64,000 nt of DNA from Adiantum capillus-veneris (GCA_014529385.2 CM043950.1:77429435-77493434), one strand, 5' to 3'; numbered from the stretch's first letter, positions 45,692-57,175 are shown. Notes: a model not told the origin generated them from the sequence alone. Made by a program: numbers and translations.

Positions 45692-46160
45692 CAGGACCAC
45701 CGGGTCAAAATCTCGTCTTTATTGGTCAAATCCTATATATATGGGTAGACACATACACGCACTCCCAGGTGTACATGGCAATGCATATAGTAGGCAAAAC
45801 CCCTTTGCCTCTTTTAGTTCCATAGTTTCTTCTTTCTCTACGAACCCACCTGCCTCCATTCCGAGGTAGACTGTCAGAGAAAGCTTTCCAATGCCGCACT
45901 TGATGAATCATATATTAAAGCATGACCATTTTTGTCATTTTTGTAATGTTCCGTCTATTTGCAATTTTTTGCACAGGTTTTTCCAAGGATATTATGCCCA
46001 TCCTGGTGTTTTTTTCACCACATGCACAAGCCATGAAAGTTCTCAGCCCAATGAAAGTTTTCTACCTGATTGTAAACCGGATTGGGCCTCCATGTCCAAG
46101 CCAGAAGATAATGTGGAGATGGATGAGCAACTTGAGAAAGATTCAGAAGCCTTGCATGGT
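45692..46160. other. No firm gene
   Basis: Two overlapping plus-strand frames (45891 and 45922) continue into CT repeats. A stretch reading QPNESFLPDCKPDWASMSKP has normal codon texture but no recognised motif. Not supported as a gene. Confidence 0.45.
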
Positions 46161-46162
46161 TC

Positions 46163-46324
46163 TTGCTCAAAAAAGCGATCTCGATCTCTCTTTCTCTCTC
46201 GATCTCATCTCGCTATCTCTCTTTCTCTCTCTCTCTCTCTCTATCTCGCTCTCGCTATCTCTCTTTCTCTCTCTATTTCCTTATTTTCCTATCTCTCTCT
46301 TTGTCTCGCTCTTCACTTCCCTAC

Positions 46325-46402
<78 letters not shown>

Positions 46403-46500
46403 TATATATATATAACTCTCTTTCTCTATCTCTCTAGCTATTTCATATCTCTCTCTCTCTCTCTACTTACCTCTCTCTCTCTCTCTCGCTCTCTACTTCC
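46163..46500. repeat. CT-rich simple sequence with (TA)n
   Basis: Broken CT runs with an AT run at about 46350-46414. Confidence 0.9.
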
Positions 46501-46990
46501 CTATCTCTCTACTGATCGAACGAGCGATTGAGCTAGGGAGATCTAGACGTCCACGATTGCGGAGGACTACACAACATTGACAGAGGCTGCATCAGAGGAT
46601 CTAGCTAAGTCACTTTGGCTCGACATGCATAACGCTTGGTCAGACTACTGACCATGGAGGAGATTGATGAGATCTTCCAGCGATAGCTGCTGGATATATA
46701 TATATATATAACTCTCTTTCTCTATCTCTCTAGCTATTTCCTATCTCTCTCTCTCTACTTACCTCTCTCTCTCTCTCTCTCGCTCTCTACTTCCCTATCT
46801 CTCTACTGATCGAACGAGCGACCGAGCTAGGGAGATCTAGACGTCCACGACTGCGGAGGACTACACAACATCGACAGAGGCTGCATCAAAGGATCTAGCT
46901 AGGTCACTTTGGCTCGACATTCATAATGCCCGGTCAGACTACTGACCATGGAGGAGATTGATGAGATCTGCCAGCGACAGCTGCTGGATC
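46402..46990 (+). repeat. Two-copy tandem duplication, ~294 bp unit
   Basis: Each unit holds a CT-rich lead, ACTGATCGAACGAGCG (46511 and 46805), GAGATCTAGACGTCCACGA and CATGGAGGAGATTGATGAGA. The units are about 95% alike. Both carry a (TA)n lead, suggesting unequal exchange or slippage at the simple repeat. Confidence 0.85.
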
Positions 46991-47237
46991 TCCTATGATC
47001 TACCTATCCCAGCTAGCTGGTTTAACCGTTTAGTCCATACCCAGTAGTTTAGGATTCCATAATATTTTATTTTGTCATCTTCTTACTCTGACTTTGTATC
47101 AGATCCATCACATAGTAACTTTCTTGTCTCATGTCTCATAGGTCACTTTGGCCTTCGAAGACGTTAATATAACATTTCATTTCATTTCTCTCTTTAATTA
47201 TTTTTCTTTAATTTTAATTTCCTAAGCATACATTAAT

Positions 47238-47240
<3 letters not shown>

Positions 47241-47303
<63 letters not shown>

Positions 47304-47325
47304 CGATTACCTACACACACACATT

Positions 47326-47389
<64 letters not shown>

Positions 47390-47411
47390 ACACACACACA
47401 CACACACACAC

Positions 47412-47483
<72 letters not shown>

Positions 47484-47521
47484 TACACACACACACACAC
47501 GATGGAGAGAGAGAGAGAGAG
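47241..47521. repeat. Compound microsatellite (CT)n-(CA)n
   Basis: Blocks of CT (47245-47300, 47325-47385, 47413-47480) alternate with CA blocks (47312-47322, 47391-47411, 47485-47499) and end in a GA run. Arg-Glu and Ser-Leu frames here are artefacts. Confidence 0.95.
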
Positions 47522-47776
47522 GGGTTGGGGGGGGGCATAATACCTGCGCAGCAGCTGGAGGCCAAGATTTGAGCTGAGCGCAGGCGAAAATGGCCCCTAC
47601 TGCTAACGGGTTTCGCTTTTTTTCCCCAAATTTTTTTGCATCGCTATACGCATCGATAGACGTGTGGGAAATAAAGCCTTTCCACGTGTATATCGAATCA
47701 CATTGCGACACGTATATCGACGCTCGCTAATTTCATCGATATACGCGTGTCGATATCTCCATGTAGTGTTGTAGTG
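47522..47776 (-). mobile_element. Terminal and subterminal region of the CACTA element
   Basis: On the minus strand the terminus reads CACTACAACACTACAT (47776-47761), the canonical CACTA end. Inside it, motifs of the form CGATATACG / CGACACG recur in both orientations between 47640 and 47755 (e.g. ATCGATATACGCGTGTCGAT), as expected for transposase-binding subterminal repeats. ACT at 47777-47779 may be half of a 3-base target duplication. It fits as the 5' end of the element whose transposase lies at 43981-45499 on the same strand; the other end is missing at 43975-43981. Confidence 0.72.
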
Positions 47777-48068
47777 ACTTTATTTGATGTTTTGAAATAT
47801 TTATATGGATAGAAGTTTTAATTACATGTGTTAATATGACTTTTAATGGATCAAATCTCAATCAAGTAAATCATGGTTGCTGTTAACTTGAGGTAGCCTT
47901 CAGCATTCACTTAAGTACTTGTATTTATTAAAGTGTAGGGTGTACAAGTTGGCCATGTTGCCTTGTGTACCAATAGTTGCAAGGATTATAATATTGATTT
48001 TACCTTGAATAAACTCCTAAGTTTGACTTCTACATGTTTAAAATTGGTGATTTAAATTCTAGTGATTT

Positions 48069-49067
48069 TTGAGAAACCAATGTTATTTGTGTTTTTTGGA
48101 TTTGCAAATTGGGATAGATAAGGCCCTTGCGATTGAGTCCGCATTTGTTGAACCCCTTAATTCTATTATTTCTGACATGCCCAAGGTGGATGATACGTCT
48201 ATACCAAAGTGTGGTGATGTGCACCTTGAGCAAGCTTGCAACAACGAGAATAAAGAAATGCTTACTCCAACAATACAACCTACTTTAAAAGAGACTAAAA
48301 CGTCTGCTCAAGAGCCATTTCCATTTGTTGCTACTTCATCTACTGCAGATGTTGAGAAATCCATACTCAAAATTATTTTGGACTTAAATGGTCTGCTGTT
48401 GAAACGTTCCCCTCAGTCGTCCTCACACTACCAGTTAGTGCAGCCAGATCCAAAAAGATATATTATACTTAGGCCAGGTTGCATCCAATTCTTGCAAACT
48501 ATATTACAGAGGTTTAATGTTGCAATTTGGTCGACGGCTACTAGGAACAATGTGCTTCAAATTTTGAAAGCACTAGAGAGCTTAGAAAAATTCACATTGC
48601 CTTTCTTTGCAATTTGGAACCAAGAACGTTGCTACACTTGTCAAAGCAATAAATTGTTTAGACCTGACAATCCAACTGTTGACGCAATGTTTAAGCCTCT
48701 AGCTAGAATTACCATGGGGTATGAATGTGACCCACGAAGAACAATACTTATTGATGACTCTCCTTACAAGGGATGCATTTCCCCTATAAGCAATTGTATT
48801 TTTCCATCCTAATTTGATGATGAAAAACTGGTTGACAATATGCTCTTGGAGGAGTTGCTTCCCTACTTGTTTGAGCTGGATGAGACAAGGGATGTGTAGA
48901 ATTTCATTGCCTCTAATCGTTACAGACAGCCAACTTTCACAAATGAGAGTGAATATAAAGAAATCAAAGATAATTGGAAGCAAAAAAATGATGCTTGGTC
49001 AGCCAAGGTGTTTTTTACAGGAAGGATAACTCCTACAAAATATGACAAAGGTGAACCTATCCTTTAA
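48069..49067 (+). pseudogene. FCP1/NIF-like HAD pseudophosphatase, copy B
   Basis: One frame of 333 codons carries two nonsense codons, TAA at 48810 and TAG at 48897. The N-terminal ~95 residues are Ser/Thr/Glu-rich. The HAD domain starts at ILKIILDLNGLLLKR (motif I), then RPGCIQFLQTILQRFNVAIW and STATRNN (motif II), CYTCQSNKLF, RRTILIDDSPYK (motif III), and after the first stop LLEELLPYLFELDETRDV, ending near 49067. FCP1-type enzymes remove phosphate from the RNA polymerase II tail using DxDxT; here the second Asp is Asn and the Thr is Leu, so catalysis is unlikely. Plant genomes have a NIF-like clade with such DxNG motifs; this recollection needs a search. The ATG at 48069 may not be the true start, since intron structure upstream is unclear. 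Confidence 0.78.
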
Positions 49068-49429
49068 GGCAAACACAATTGAGCAAGCGACAAAACCGAC
49101 AACAATGACATCAAACAAGCCCAAATACAAGAGATACTAAAAAAAGAAGTTACAACTGTTGAAAGCATGAAGGCACCACAATTAATCAATCTAGCTACGC
49201 AATTGGGATGCACTACAAAGGGACCATTGAAGGCAACCACTACAAAGGATTATATAAACAAGGTCAAAGATAAAAACAATCTTCTAAGCTAAATAAAACA
49301 CACCCCCCTAAGGTACCTTTTATGACTTGAACCTTGTTTCACATACTTGAATATACATGTGCATGGTATCAAATTTTTCTTTTTGTTTCTCCTTGTAGGT
49401 CTAAAAAGAAACATCTCTAGATATTCCAT

Positions 49430-49800
49430 GGAGCAAGCTTGGAAAGGTGGTGGACCTTTGGGTAAAGCCCCTCATGGGAAACATATCACAAGTCCTCCAT
49501 GTAGTGAGAAGGAAAACATTTAACAAAGATCCTAAGAGGTTGGATAGGTGGTGGACCTTGCACCTTTTCTTCCATTCCCAATCGAGTCTAGCTATCCACC
49601 ACTATATTGTATGAAGTGTAGCTTGGACAAGTGGTAGACCTTGAAACAAGAGACCCCTCATCATCAATCCTAGCTTGGACCTATGGTAGATCTTACTTTT
49701 TTCTCATTCATAGTGGAGCCTAGCCTAGCCAGGTGGTAGACCTTACTTTTCTCCATGCTTCAAAGAAGCATAGCTTGGAGAAATGGTGAAGCTTTGTAAG
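49430..49800 (+). repeat. Reiterated CTTGGACAAGTGGTGGACCT motif
   Basis: About six degenerate copies of a ~24-base motif occur at 49437, 49543, 49620, 49672, 49727 and 49770, with spacing from 43 to 106 bases. The motif also occurs singly, in either orientation, in D (11438), E (43400) and A (39032, 39134), and is the insertion site of the 52 kb LTR element. Between the copies are no credible frames. Confidence 0.7.
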
Positions 49801-50040
49801 GTTTCAATTGGGATTTATTTATAGCAATGAGGAAGTTGAAGATGGACTTTGGCATCTAATAATACCACAGTGTAGAAAACGTAGAAACTATTCTTATTCT
49901 TTGAAACATAATAAATTTATTGTTTTTCAATTGTAGAGTCATCACTACAAGAAAGTGGGTCGACTATCTGTAGGCATGATTGGAAGGAAGGTTTTGAAGC
50001 ACCCAACAAACCTCATCCAAGGCCTTGTCATATATATCAA

Positions 50041-50653
50041 TCAACTCCTTGTCACCTGCCACTTCCTGTTAATAATATCAAAAGAGTGCTTGTTTTGGAC
50101 CTTGAAGGACTACTTTTGAAGACAGTTGAATCAAAACATGAAGATTCTATGCCATCTTGGGCTCAACACATGCATCTTGTGGAGGACAAAGATGCAGTTT
50201 ATCATGCGGTGCGCCTAGAAGCAGAAATGTTTTTGGATTTTTGTGGTGAATACTTTGAGCTGTGGATATGGAGTTTCTATAACCTAACAAGACTGCATGC
50301 AACACATCAAACAAAATTGTTTCCCAAAGCATTATAGCAAGTTCAAGGTCTTGATAAGTAACAAGTGTTGCCAACATCCAAACATCATGTTAGGATTTAG
50401 AAGGGTTTATCATAAAAACTTGAGTGATATTTGGAAGATGTTTGAGGACTTGGATGCAAAGAATACCTTGATTTTTGATGATAGTCCATGTAGGATGATG
50501 TGGAATATGCCAGGAACATATCTTATATTTCCAAAGATGTGGAGAAAACACATGATCAGCTTTAAATATTGTTTCAAGAAACGATTATTCCATGGTTACT
50601 TGGATGGTTGTATGCAAGAGACAAGAGAGATTATACCCGTAACACAATTGTAA
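50041..50653 (+). pseudogene. Second FCP1-like domain, copy B
   Basis: RVLVLDLEGLLLKTVESKHE gives motif I with DxE instead of DxD. RLEAEMFLDFCGEYFELWIW is the counterpart of RPG...F.V.IW in the first domain. A TAG at 50335 breaks the frame; it resumes as LISNKCCQHPNIMLGFRRVY in another frame with NTLIFDDSPCRMMWNMPGTY (motif III) and stops at 50651. Weak similarity to the first domain suggests tandem paralogues in one locus. The ATG at 50086 is an internal Met; an upstream exon is likely. A remnant in this copy. Confidence 0.74.
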
Positions 50654-52154
50654 ATAAGTAGAGTGATCTTAAGACAAATCATGTCCTTCATGTGTATGTG
50701 TCAAGGCGATAATATTAAGGAAGGTTGACAATGATCCTTTTTATGGCAAGATGATGTCCTTTTAGTATGATGTGTATTTGTATTACTATATAATTCAAAG
50801 GTTATTTTAAAACAAAGATGTGTCAATTTGATGAACACTTGCATGGAGTGCACCCTACACTAAGGGGACATAAATGTATTCTACAAGGTATCCTATTATA
50901 ATGAAAATTATTTGTACACGGAGTGCACCCTTCTGCAAGGGGACTTCCACGTATTACTCCAGTGTATACTATTTATCAGGAGAATCCTATGTGATGGATC
51001 GTGCTGTGCTCTAAGCGACTTGTAATGGAGTGCACTCTACTCTAAGAGGACTTCCATGTATTATTAGAGTGTATCCAATTACAAGGATAATCCAATGTAA
51101 GACAAAGCATCGTCCTTTAGAACAAAAATGTGTCGATCAATTGTACCCTAGTTTAAGGGGACTTCACTATATTACTAGAGTGTATTCAAGTCTAAGCAGA
51201 TTTTGATGTAGTTCTAGATTGCACCTTGTTTTTGGGGACTCATTTTACTAGATCATGGTTGTGTTTCATCATGATACATTTAAAATTATTTATTTTTGTT
51301 CTTTAGAAATTCTATATCATCCTATATCAAGGTTGCATCCATCTGTAACTAAGAGAAACTTATGTTTAATATCAAAATAAACCTTACAAGTATGGAATGG
51401 AGAATTCATGGATGTGCAAGAAATATCTTGGTCTTGGCATGCATGTTTGCCTAAAACATTTATTTTTGTGTCCTTCATATAAAAGAGTTTTAGAACCTAC
51501 AAGTCTTTGAAAGGAAAACTATAAATTCTAATTGTTTTCATTGCGAGAAAAGAAATCATGGACTTTGAATTGTGTGGTAGACCTTGTTTGTGGAGAAAAA
51601 TGTTTGAATCACGAATGGTTATTTTTCATCCTCCATGTAAGACATTTTTGAAAACTAAAATATACTAAGAGGAAAACCATGGAGTCCAAGTGCATGCAGT
51701 GAGATGTGAATGTATGCATGCATATCTTTATTAGGGTCTACGCATAACTGGATGCTTCTGGACATTAACTCTCCAGTTTGTTACAAAATAACATATTTAA
51801 TGTTTTCTTGTGGGTAGTATTTATATCACTATATATGTTTTTAGGATAATTTCTTGAACTTCAAATTAAGCCTTCTATGTTGCAATGGAGAAGTACTTAG
51901 AGAAATTTTTATGTAAACAAGTTTGCTTGACCTTTCACTAGTTGTAGCTTAGATAAGAAATGGACTTTGCAGTCCTCCATAGCCTATCTTAGACAACTGC
52001 ACCTTGAAACTAGCCCTCCTATGTTGCAATTGACGTATGCTACACATATTATAAATCGCTCGTACCTTAAGTGAAGAATTTATAGATTATAGGTGTGTGT
52101 TGCTTTGATGTCATGCACAAGTGGGCTTCTTTCTCAATGGGTGCTAGCTTGGAC
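50654..52154 (+). repeat. B-locus tail, shared with A, D and E
   Basis: It matches D (inverted) throughout and A to ~40050. It includes degenerate 65-85 bp tandem units at 50835-51190. No coding frame. It ends where the small LTR element begins. Confidence 0.82.
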
Positions 52155-52296
52155 TGTTGAGCTTATATGTGAAGCTACTCAATATATGGCTTCTCTATAT
52201 ATGGCACCCAGGTCCCCTCTATATATACATCATCTCATGTGTGTATTCTACACACTTTGGGGTTCTACTTCTGTGCTCTCTCCTTCTCTCTCAACA
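52155..52296 (+). repeat. 5' LTR of the small LTR element
   Basis: 142 bases, TGTTGAG...CTCAACA. It contains TATATATGGCACCCAGGTCC and CTCTCTCCTTCTCTC. It differs from the right LTR by a single visible substitution (CTCTA versus CCATA at about 52217). Confidence 0.93.
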
Positions 52297-52307
52297 TGGT
52301 ATCAAAG
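52297..52307 (+). other. Primer-binding site of the small LTR element
   Basis: TGGTATCAAAG directly follows the LTR. The usual initiator tRNA-Met complement is TGGTATCAGAG, so one mismatch. Confidence 0.8.
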
Positions 52308-52310
52308 AAG

Positions 52311-52860
52311 TACGTTTTTGTTTTCGATTTTTCTGCTAATTGGAAACGATTTTGCAGAAACTACCCACGATAGAGACCGGAATCAATGTGGTCTACAGCT
52401 TTGCAGAAGGAAGTTTCTTCAAATTCTGCACCGATTTTGAGTTATTGTTCGCGGACTGCGTACATACCTGAAAAGCAACTTCCGCTTTTTGTTTTTGATT
52501 TTTCTGCTAATTAGAAACGATTTTGCAAAAACTACCCTAGGAACAGACCGGAATCGATGTGGTCTACAACTTTGTAGAAGAAAGTGTTTTCAAATTCTGC
52601 ACCGATTTTGAGTTATCGTTCGCGGAACGCGTACATACCTAAAAAGAAATTTCCGTTTTTTGTTTTTTATTTTTCTGCTTATTGAAAACGATTTTGCAGA
52701 AACTACCCACGTGAGAGACCGGAATCGATGTGTTCTACAACTTTGTAGAAGAAACTACCCGCGATGGGGATTGGAATCGATGTGGTCTATAACTTTGCAG
52801 AAGAAAGTTTCTCTAAATTCTGCACCGATTTTGGGTTATTGTCTTGGACTGCGAATATGT
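52311..52860 (+). repeat. Tandem repeat, 171 bp unit, 3-4 copies, in the small LTR element
   Basis: Landmark AAACGATTTTGCAGAAACTA occurs at 52344, 52515 and 52686, an exact period of 171. Each unit also has GACCGGAATCGATGTGGTCT and TTCTGCACCGATTTTGAGTT. A shortened fourth unit follows. Confidence 0.88.
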
Positions 52861-53139
52861 TTGAAAATCAAAATTTTACTTTTTGCTTTTGATTTTTCTC
52901 ATAATTGAAAACTTCTCAATTATATTTTTCTTCATCAATCATATTTTTGTTACTGACGTAACTTTGCTGCAGAAGCCAGTTACACATCGTTCCGATTCAG
53001 TCGAGCCGTTGATGATCGTCCAAATTCTATCGAGCTACTGTTGGTACATGATCTTTTGTTATATGATATACTCGTTCATTGATTCTCGTATAATTATTCT
53101 TTTAGAGATATAGTTTACGTCGTTTTATTGATAATTTCT

Positions 53140-53570
53140 CATTGATACCATAGTGATTTTGATGGTACCATGATGATGTTTTGTTAATACTTTGGTCATG
53201 GTGATTTTCGTTGATACCATGATGATATGTCATTGATACCATGGTTATTCTCGGTGGTGCCATGATGATATTTCGTTGATACCATGGTTATTCTCGGTGA
53301 TTCCATGATGATATTTCGTTGATTCCATGTTGATTTTTGTTGATACCATGATGATGTTTTGTTGATACCATGGTTATTCTCGGTGATACCATGATGTTGT
53401 TTCGTTGATACCATGGTTATTCTCGGTGATGCCATGATGATGTTTCGTTGATACCATGGTTATTCTCGGTGATACCATGATGTTGTTTCGTTGATACAAT
53501 GATTATTCTCGGTGATATCATGATGCTTTTCGTTGATACCATGATCATTTATTCATTTTTATTGATATAT
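53140..53570 (+). repeat. Tandem repeat, ~43 bp unit, about nine copies
   Basis: Units are made of GATACCATGATGATGTTTCG and TTGATACCATGGTTATTCTC; GGTTATTC landmarks are at about 53243, 53285, 53372, 53414 and 53459. Reading frames through it are repeats, not genes. Confidence 0.9.
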
Positions 53571-54243
53571 TGATGATATTTTGTTAATACTTTGATGGTA
53601 TTCATTGATCACTACATTGATAAATGTTGTTTTATGTAGTATATACACATATCATTTGTATCACATAATCACACATTTTGTACTTTTACGTTTATACTTT
53701 ATGTACCATATGTTGTCGTGCGTATATATGTCGTCAAAAGAGTGGCGTCGCGAACCATCTCTTATGACATTGTGAACGTAATTATTTCATTAACGATGCT
53801 AATAATTTTCATGACATGTTTTTTTTTGGAGTCTATGATCTATGTAGGATTGATCAAAGAATTGATTTTATGAAGACAAACTTGGTGACAATAAAAGATT
53901 TATGAAGATATGTTTGGTGATGCCATATTCATGACAACATGAAGACATGTTTGGTGATGCGATATTGATGACAAGCTACGCAGCAGATTCAAGGAGACAC
54001 TTTTGATTACAAGCTAATCGATAGCTTTTACACCTCTTTATTGAACCTTTGTATTCATTATTGTATTTGATAGGATAGGAGTAATGTAACTCCTCATAAA
54101 ACATTCATTGTAAAAGGAGTGATGTAGCTCCTAGTAAACATTTGTATATTCAATGATTTTTATAATATAACAGCTGTGGGTTTTTCCCTTGATCCCCCAA
54201 GGGTTTTTTCATCCACAATTAGGGACCCTTATTTGAGTGGGGG

Positions 54244-54385
54244 TGTTGAGCTTATATGTGAAGCTACTCAATATATGGCTTCTCTATATATGGCACCCAG
54301 GTCCCCTCCATATATACATCATCTCATGTGTGTATTCTACACACTTTGGGGTTCTACTTCTGTGCTCTCTCCTTCTCTCTCAACA
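54244..54385 (+). repeat. 3' LTR of the small LTR element
   Basis: 142 bases, nearly identical to 52155-52296; followed by the TGGAC duplication. Confidence 0.93.
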
Positions 54386-54920
54386 TGGACAAGTGGTGGA
54401 CCTTGATTTAAAAGTTCAGGGACTCCATTTGACCTTAGCTTGAACAAGTTGTTGGCCTTCAAACCAATGTATCCATGTTAAGATAAGTTCTAGGTGGGAC
54501 AATAGAGTATAAACAATGAAACTGGAATCAATGTACTAGTCTCTTGATGGTGCAACCACCCAAAACCATAATTTTTCTTGGCCAATGTTTCTTTCAAATG
54601 TTTAGTCTAGTACAAAACGTCAACACCTTGTACATGATATACTGAAAGCTGTCCAATCTCGGAATTGTGATTTTCCCACTTTACTTAATATGGTCTTAGT
54701 TTGAAATGTGGCTTCATCAGGAAGGATCTCTTTATACTTTTGTGACTTTTCAAAGCAAAGTTTAAGGGAGTCCAATGGGTTACTGGAGGTCTCCATTGCC
54801 TTGTCATCACTACTGTCATCTGAAACAAATCCATTCCTCTCCTCCTGATACCTAGAGATGGTGGCCAATGGAAAGTCCTCCCGCAAACAAAAAATACTTT
54901 GTATATCATGAAGGAAAATG
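54386..54920 (-). repeat. Continuation of the B-locus tail beyond the LTR element
   Basis: Read on the minus strand it parallels 42895-43440. Joined to 52154 leftward it restores the uninterrupted D/E order, which shows that the LTR element landed in this repeat. Confidence 0.85.
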
Positions 54921-54930
54921 TATTGAGGGC
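54620..54930 (-). pseudogene. Copy of the E gene remnant
   Basis: On the minus strand one frame holds FLHDIQSIFCLREDFPLATI, SRYQEERNGFVSDDSSDDKA and LCFEKSQKYKEILPDEATFQ, matching 42895-43195. Here the first two are in one frame, so the frame change in E near 42945 is E's own lesion. The part upstream of about 54930 does not match E. Family unknown. Confidence 0.5.
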
Positions 54931-57170
54931 GACCTTTTTGAAATGGGGCCTCTAAAACCAAACCAATGGGCCTACCCTCACAAAATGTTCGTAAAGAGGT
55001 ACGCACACTACTTGGGGCACCACGTTCTTTTGGGAGTGGAGAAGGAAACCAATCAAAATAACACTTGCACTCACCCACTCAAGCAACACACTTTAAAAAC
55101 CCCCTTACTCTATATACACTTTCGACACATGAACACCATCAACGATTATGCAACCCAATGCCGTGTATCAAAATGAAATATGCAATTTGTGGAATAGCAT
55201 TCACCTTCTCCCCATAAGAATACCCATAATACATCCAAACTCTTCCTTTCTCAAGCACTCATCAAACAATCATGTGCACAAGACTTGCCTCTCAAACACA
55301 CAAGAGAATCACTTACATCAAACTAACACACTTTGCATAGAGAGCTCATCTCCATCTATGCAATGCCGTGACACAAATAAAATCACCATGAGAGGTAGCC
55401 ACATGCATATGTAATGAAGCAAAAGAGAGTTGGAGTGAGGAATTTCTTTAGACCAATTGAATAAGTGTGGAGAAACAAAACCAATGGTAAATTGAGAATA
55501 GAACACTTACTTGATTTCTCGCACACCTTTTAAGGGGAGGACAGACGCTGGCTAACCATCACGAATTGCGACACTTGAAAGTTTTGAAGATGATTTCATG
55601 ATCATTAACATAACCATGAGAGCTATCATGATGTATTTACAAGTTATTGAGGTGCTACAAATGATTTATTGGGTTGATGGAGTAAGAGATTGTAGAATGG
55701 AAAGAGTGGAGAATAGACTTTGCACTTCCTCCAAAGAGGAGGGTTAGGAGGGAGGATGTGAAAGAGGGAGAGTTGGGGTTTTCTCTACTATTGATCAAGA
55801 AACAACATGAAGTTGAAAATATAGGTGTGTGTCCTTGAGTCTCTCCAAGGGGGGCTATTTATAGTTGTGTAGGAGTGGGATTATGCTACACTTAATTAGA
55901 GTAAGTGATTAGACCTAATTAAGTGTCCTTTGACCACTCATTGAATATTGGACATAAAAGGGACTATTTATTCACCAAAAATATCATTTTAGACCGTGAA
56001 GGCTCCATAGGGGTGCATAATGTAGGTGGGCCCCACCATGAGGCCCTACGGGTGGCTCCTGCGGGGTATCTCAACTTGTCTATCTTGGCATTTAGAAAGC
56101 ATCTTTAGGTTGGTCCCATCACATGCAAGTGACCTTGAACACTCATTGCTCTTCTAGAAGATGAGTAGGGGAAAAATAAGATCTCACCCTCTTGATTTAC
56201 TTGATTCACAGTTCCCTTTTGCTGCGAATCTGACAGATTTACACTATTTTGACCATAACTTTTTACCTGTAGCTCGGAATGACATGCTTCAAAAGGCAAA
56301 ATTGACCTTCTCAACATGTTTGATATGAATTTGGACTATTCCTCACGCCCATGCACCAAGGAATTCGGTTTGGAAGGTCCACACTAGGCTAGGGAACCTT
56401 TTGCTTCCAAGTCTTCTTGTATGGGCCCTTTGCTTGTATGCATCCAAGGGGAATCATGATTTTTCAAAAGGATATGATTCTTAAACAAATAGAGGAGGGC
56501 CCAATATTATTTGATTGTGAAAAGAATATACAATTGGAGTCTTTTTGAAAGGAGAGAAACTATATGTTTATTCTTAAGAGATATTGGGCCACCTATGTAG
56601 GGGGCATAGAAGACTTGTAGAGAGGGACCATAATCTTTGGTAAAGACAAGTGGAGAGTTGATTTCCATGGGAATTTATCTATATGGGGTGGAAGATGGAT
56701 ATATTATTTTTCTACTACTAATTTACAAGAGGTAAGAACGTTTGGGGGTATATAGTTGGTTATTGTATGCTTATTCTATTTACAAAGCAAAAACGAAAAG
56801 GGTGGTAATATAAATATATGACTAAGGTGACATTTTTGGGAAGAGTATAATGTATGTGTCGCCACAAAGGTCAAACGAAGAGGGGGAATTTACTCTAGAT
56901 AACTTAATAGCGTAGAAAAATATATACACATATGAGGAAGAGGATGTTGAGTAGGCTGACAAATGTTGCAAAAAGATGGTTACCATTTTATGCCACTCAT
57001 ATTATGCCTCCCCCAAGACTAGAGATATTCATATCTTTAGGAGGACGGTGTTGCTTCTTTTTCTTCTTCTTTTTTCTCTTTTTTTGGTCATTTTTCCTTT
57101 TCCACTTTTTTTTATTTTTTCAATAGGAGGAGTGTCATGCACTCTTTTACTCCATTAGACCTACTTTTCA
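54931..57170. other. No gene seen
   Basis: Short frames only, all without motifs. A T-rich run lies at 57050-57120. Parts near 57170 could be the 3' end or LTR of the Tat element, but I found no LTR ends. Confidence 0.5.
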
Positions 57171-57175
57171 TTACC

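Larger units (their letters stand above)
47777..52154 (+). repeat. Segmental duplicate B of the FCP1-like locus
   Basis: The fullest copy: first FCP1-like frame (48069-49067), a stretch with reiterated CTTGGACAAGTGGTGGACC motifs (49430-49800), second FCP1-like frame (50086-50653), degenerate tandem repeats (50835-51190) and a tail shared with D and E. Its left edge is the CACTA terminus. Its tail is split by the small LTR element and resumes at 54386. About 1.94 kb of it (48350-50283) is repeated inverted and almost identical as C. Confidence 0.87.
52155..54385 (+). mobile_element. Complete small non-autonomous LTR element (TRIM/LARD-like)
   Basis: Two 142-base LTRs (52155-52296 and 54244-54385) are almost identical, begin TGTTGAG and end CTCAACA. 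A 5-base target duplication TGGAC is at 52150-52154 and 54386-54390. TGGTATCAAAG after the left LTR is a primer-binding site for initiator tRNA-Met with one mismatch, and GAGTGGGGG before the right LTR is the polypurine tract. The 1.95 kb inside has no coding frame but two tandem arrays. The uninterrupted target exists in D and E. LTR length and the TGTTGAG/CAACA ends suggest mobilisation by a Ty1/copia element. Too long for a classic TRIM, so TRIM/LARD-like is the fairest term. Confidence 0.92.

Noticed and set aside
48810-48899. Stop-codon readthrough or recoding in FCP1-like copy B
   Set aside because: Copy A has CAG in place of the TAG, and both copies carry other damage; ordinary pseudogene decay is enough.
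49943-49960. CACTACAAGAAA in B (and inverted in C at about 62400), resembling a CACTA terminus
   Set aside because: No matching second end, no target duplication and no subterminal repeats nearby; 12 bases alone are not enough.
53196-53435. 79-codon minus-strand repeat protein
   Set aside because: It is the translation of the ~43-base tandem array inside a non-coding LTR element.
53140-53570. CRISPR-like array of ~43-base repeats
   Set aside because: The units are contiguous and degenerate, without unique spacers, and lie inside a plant LTR element.
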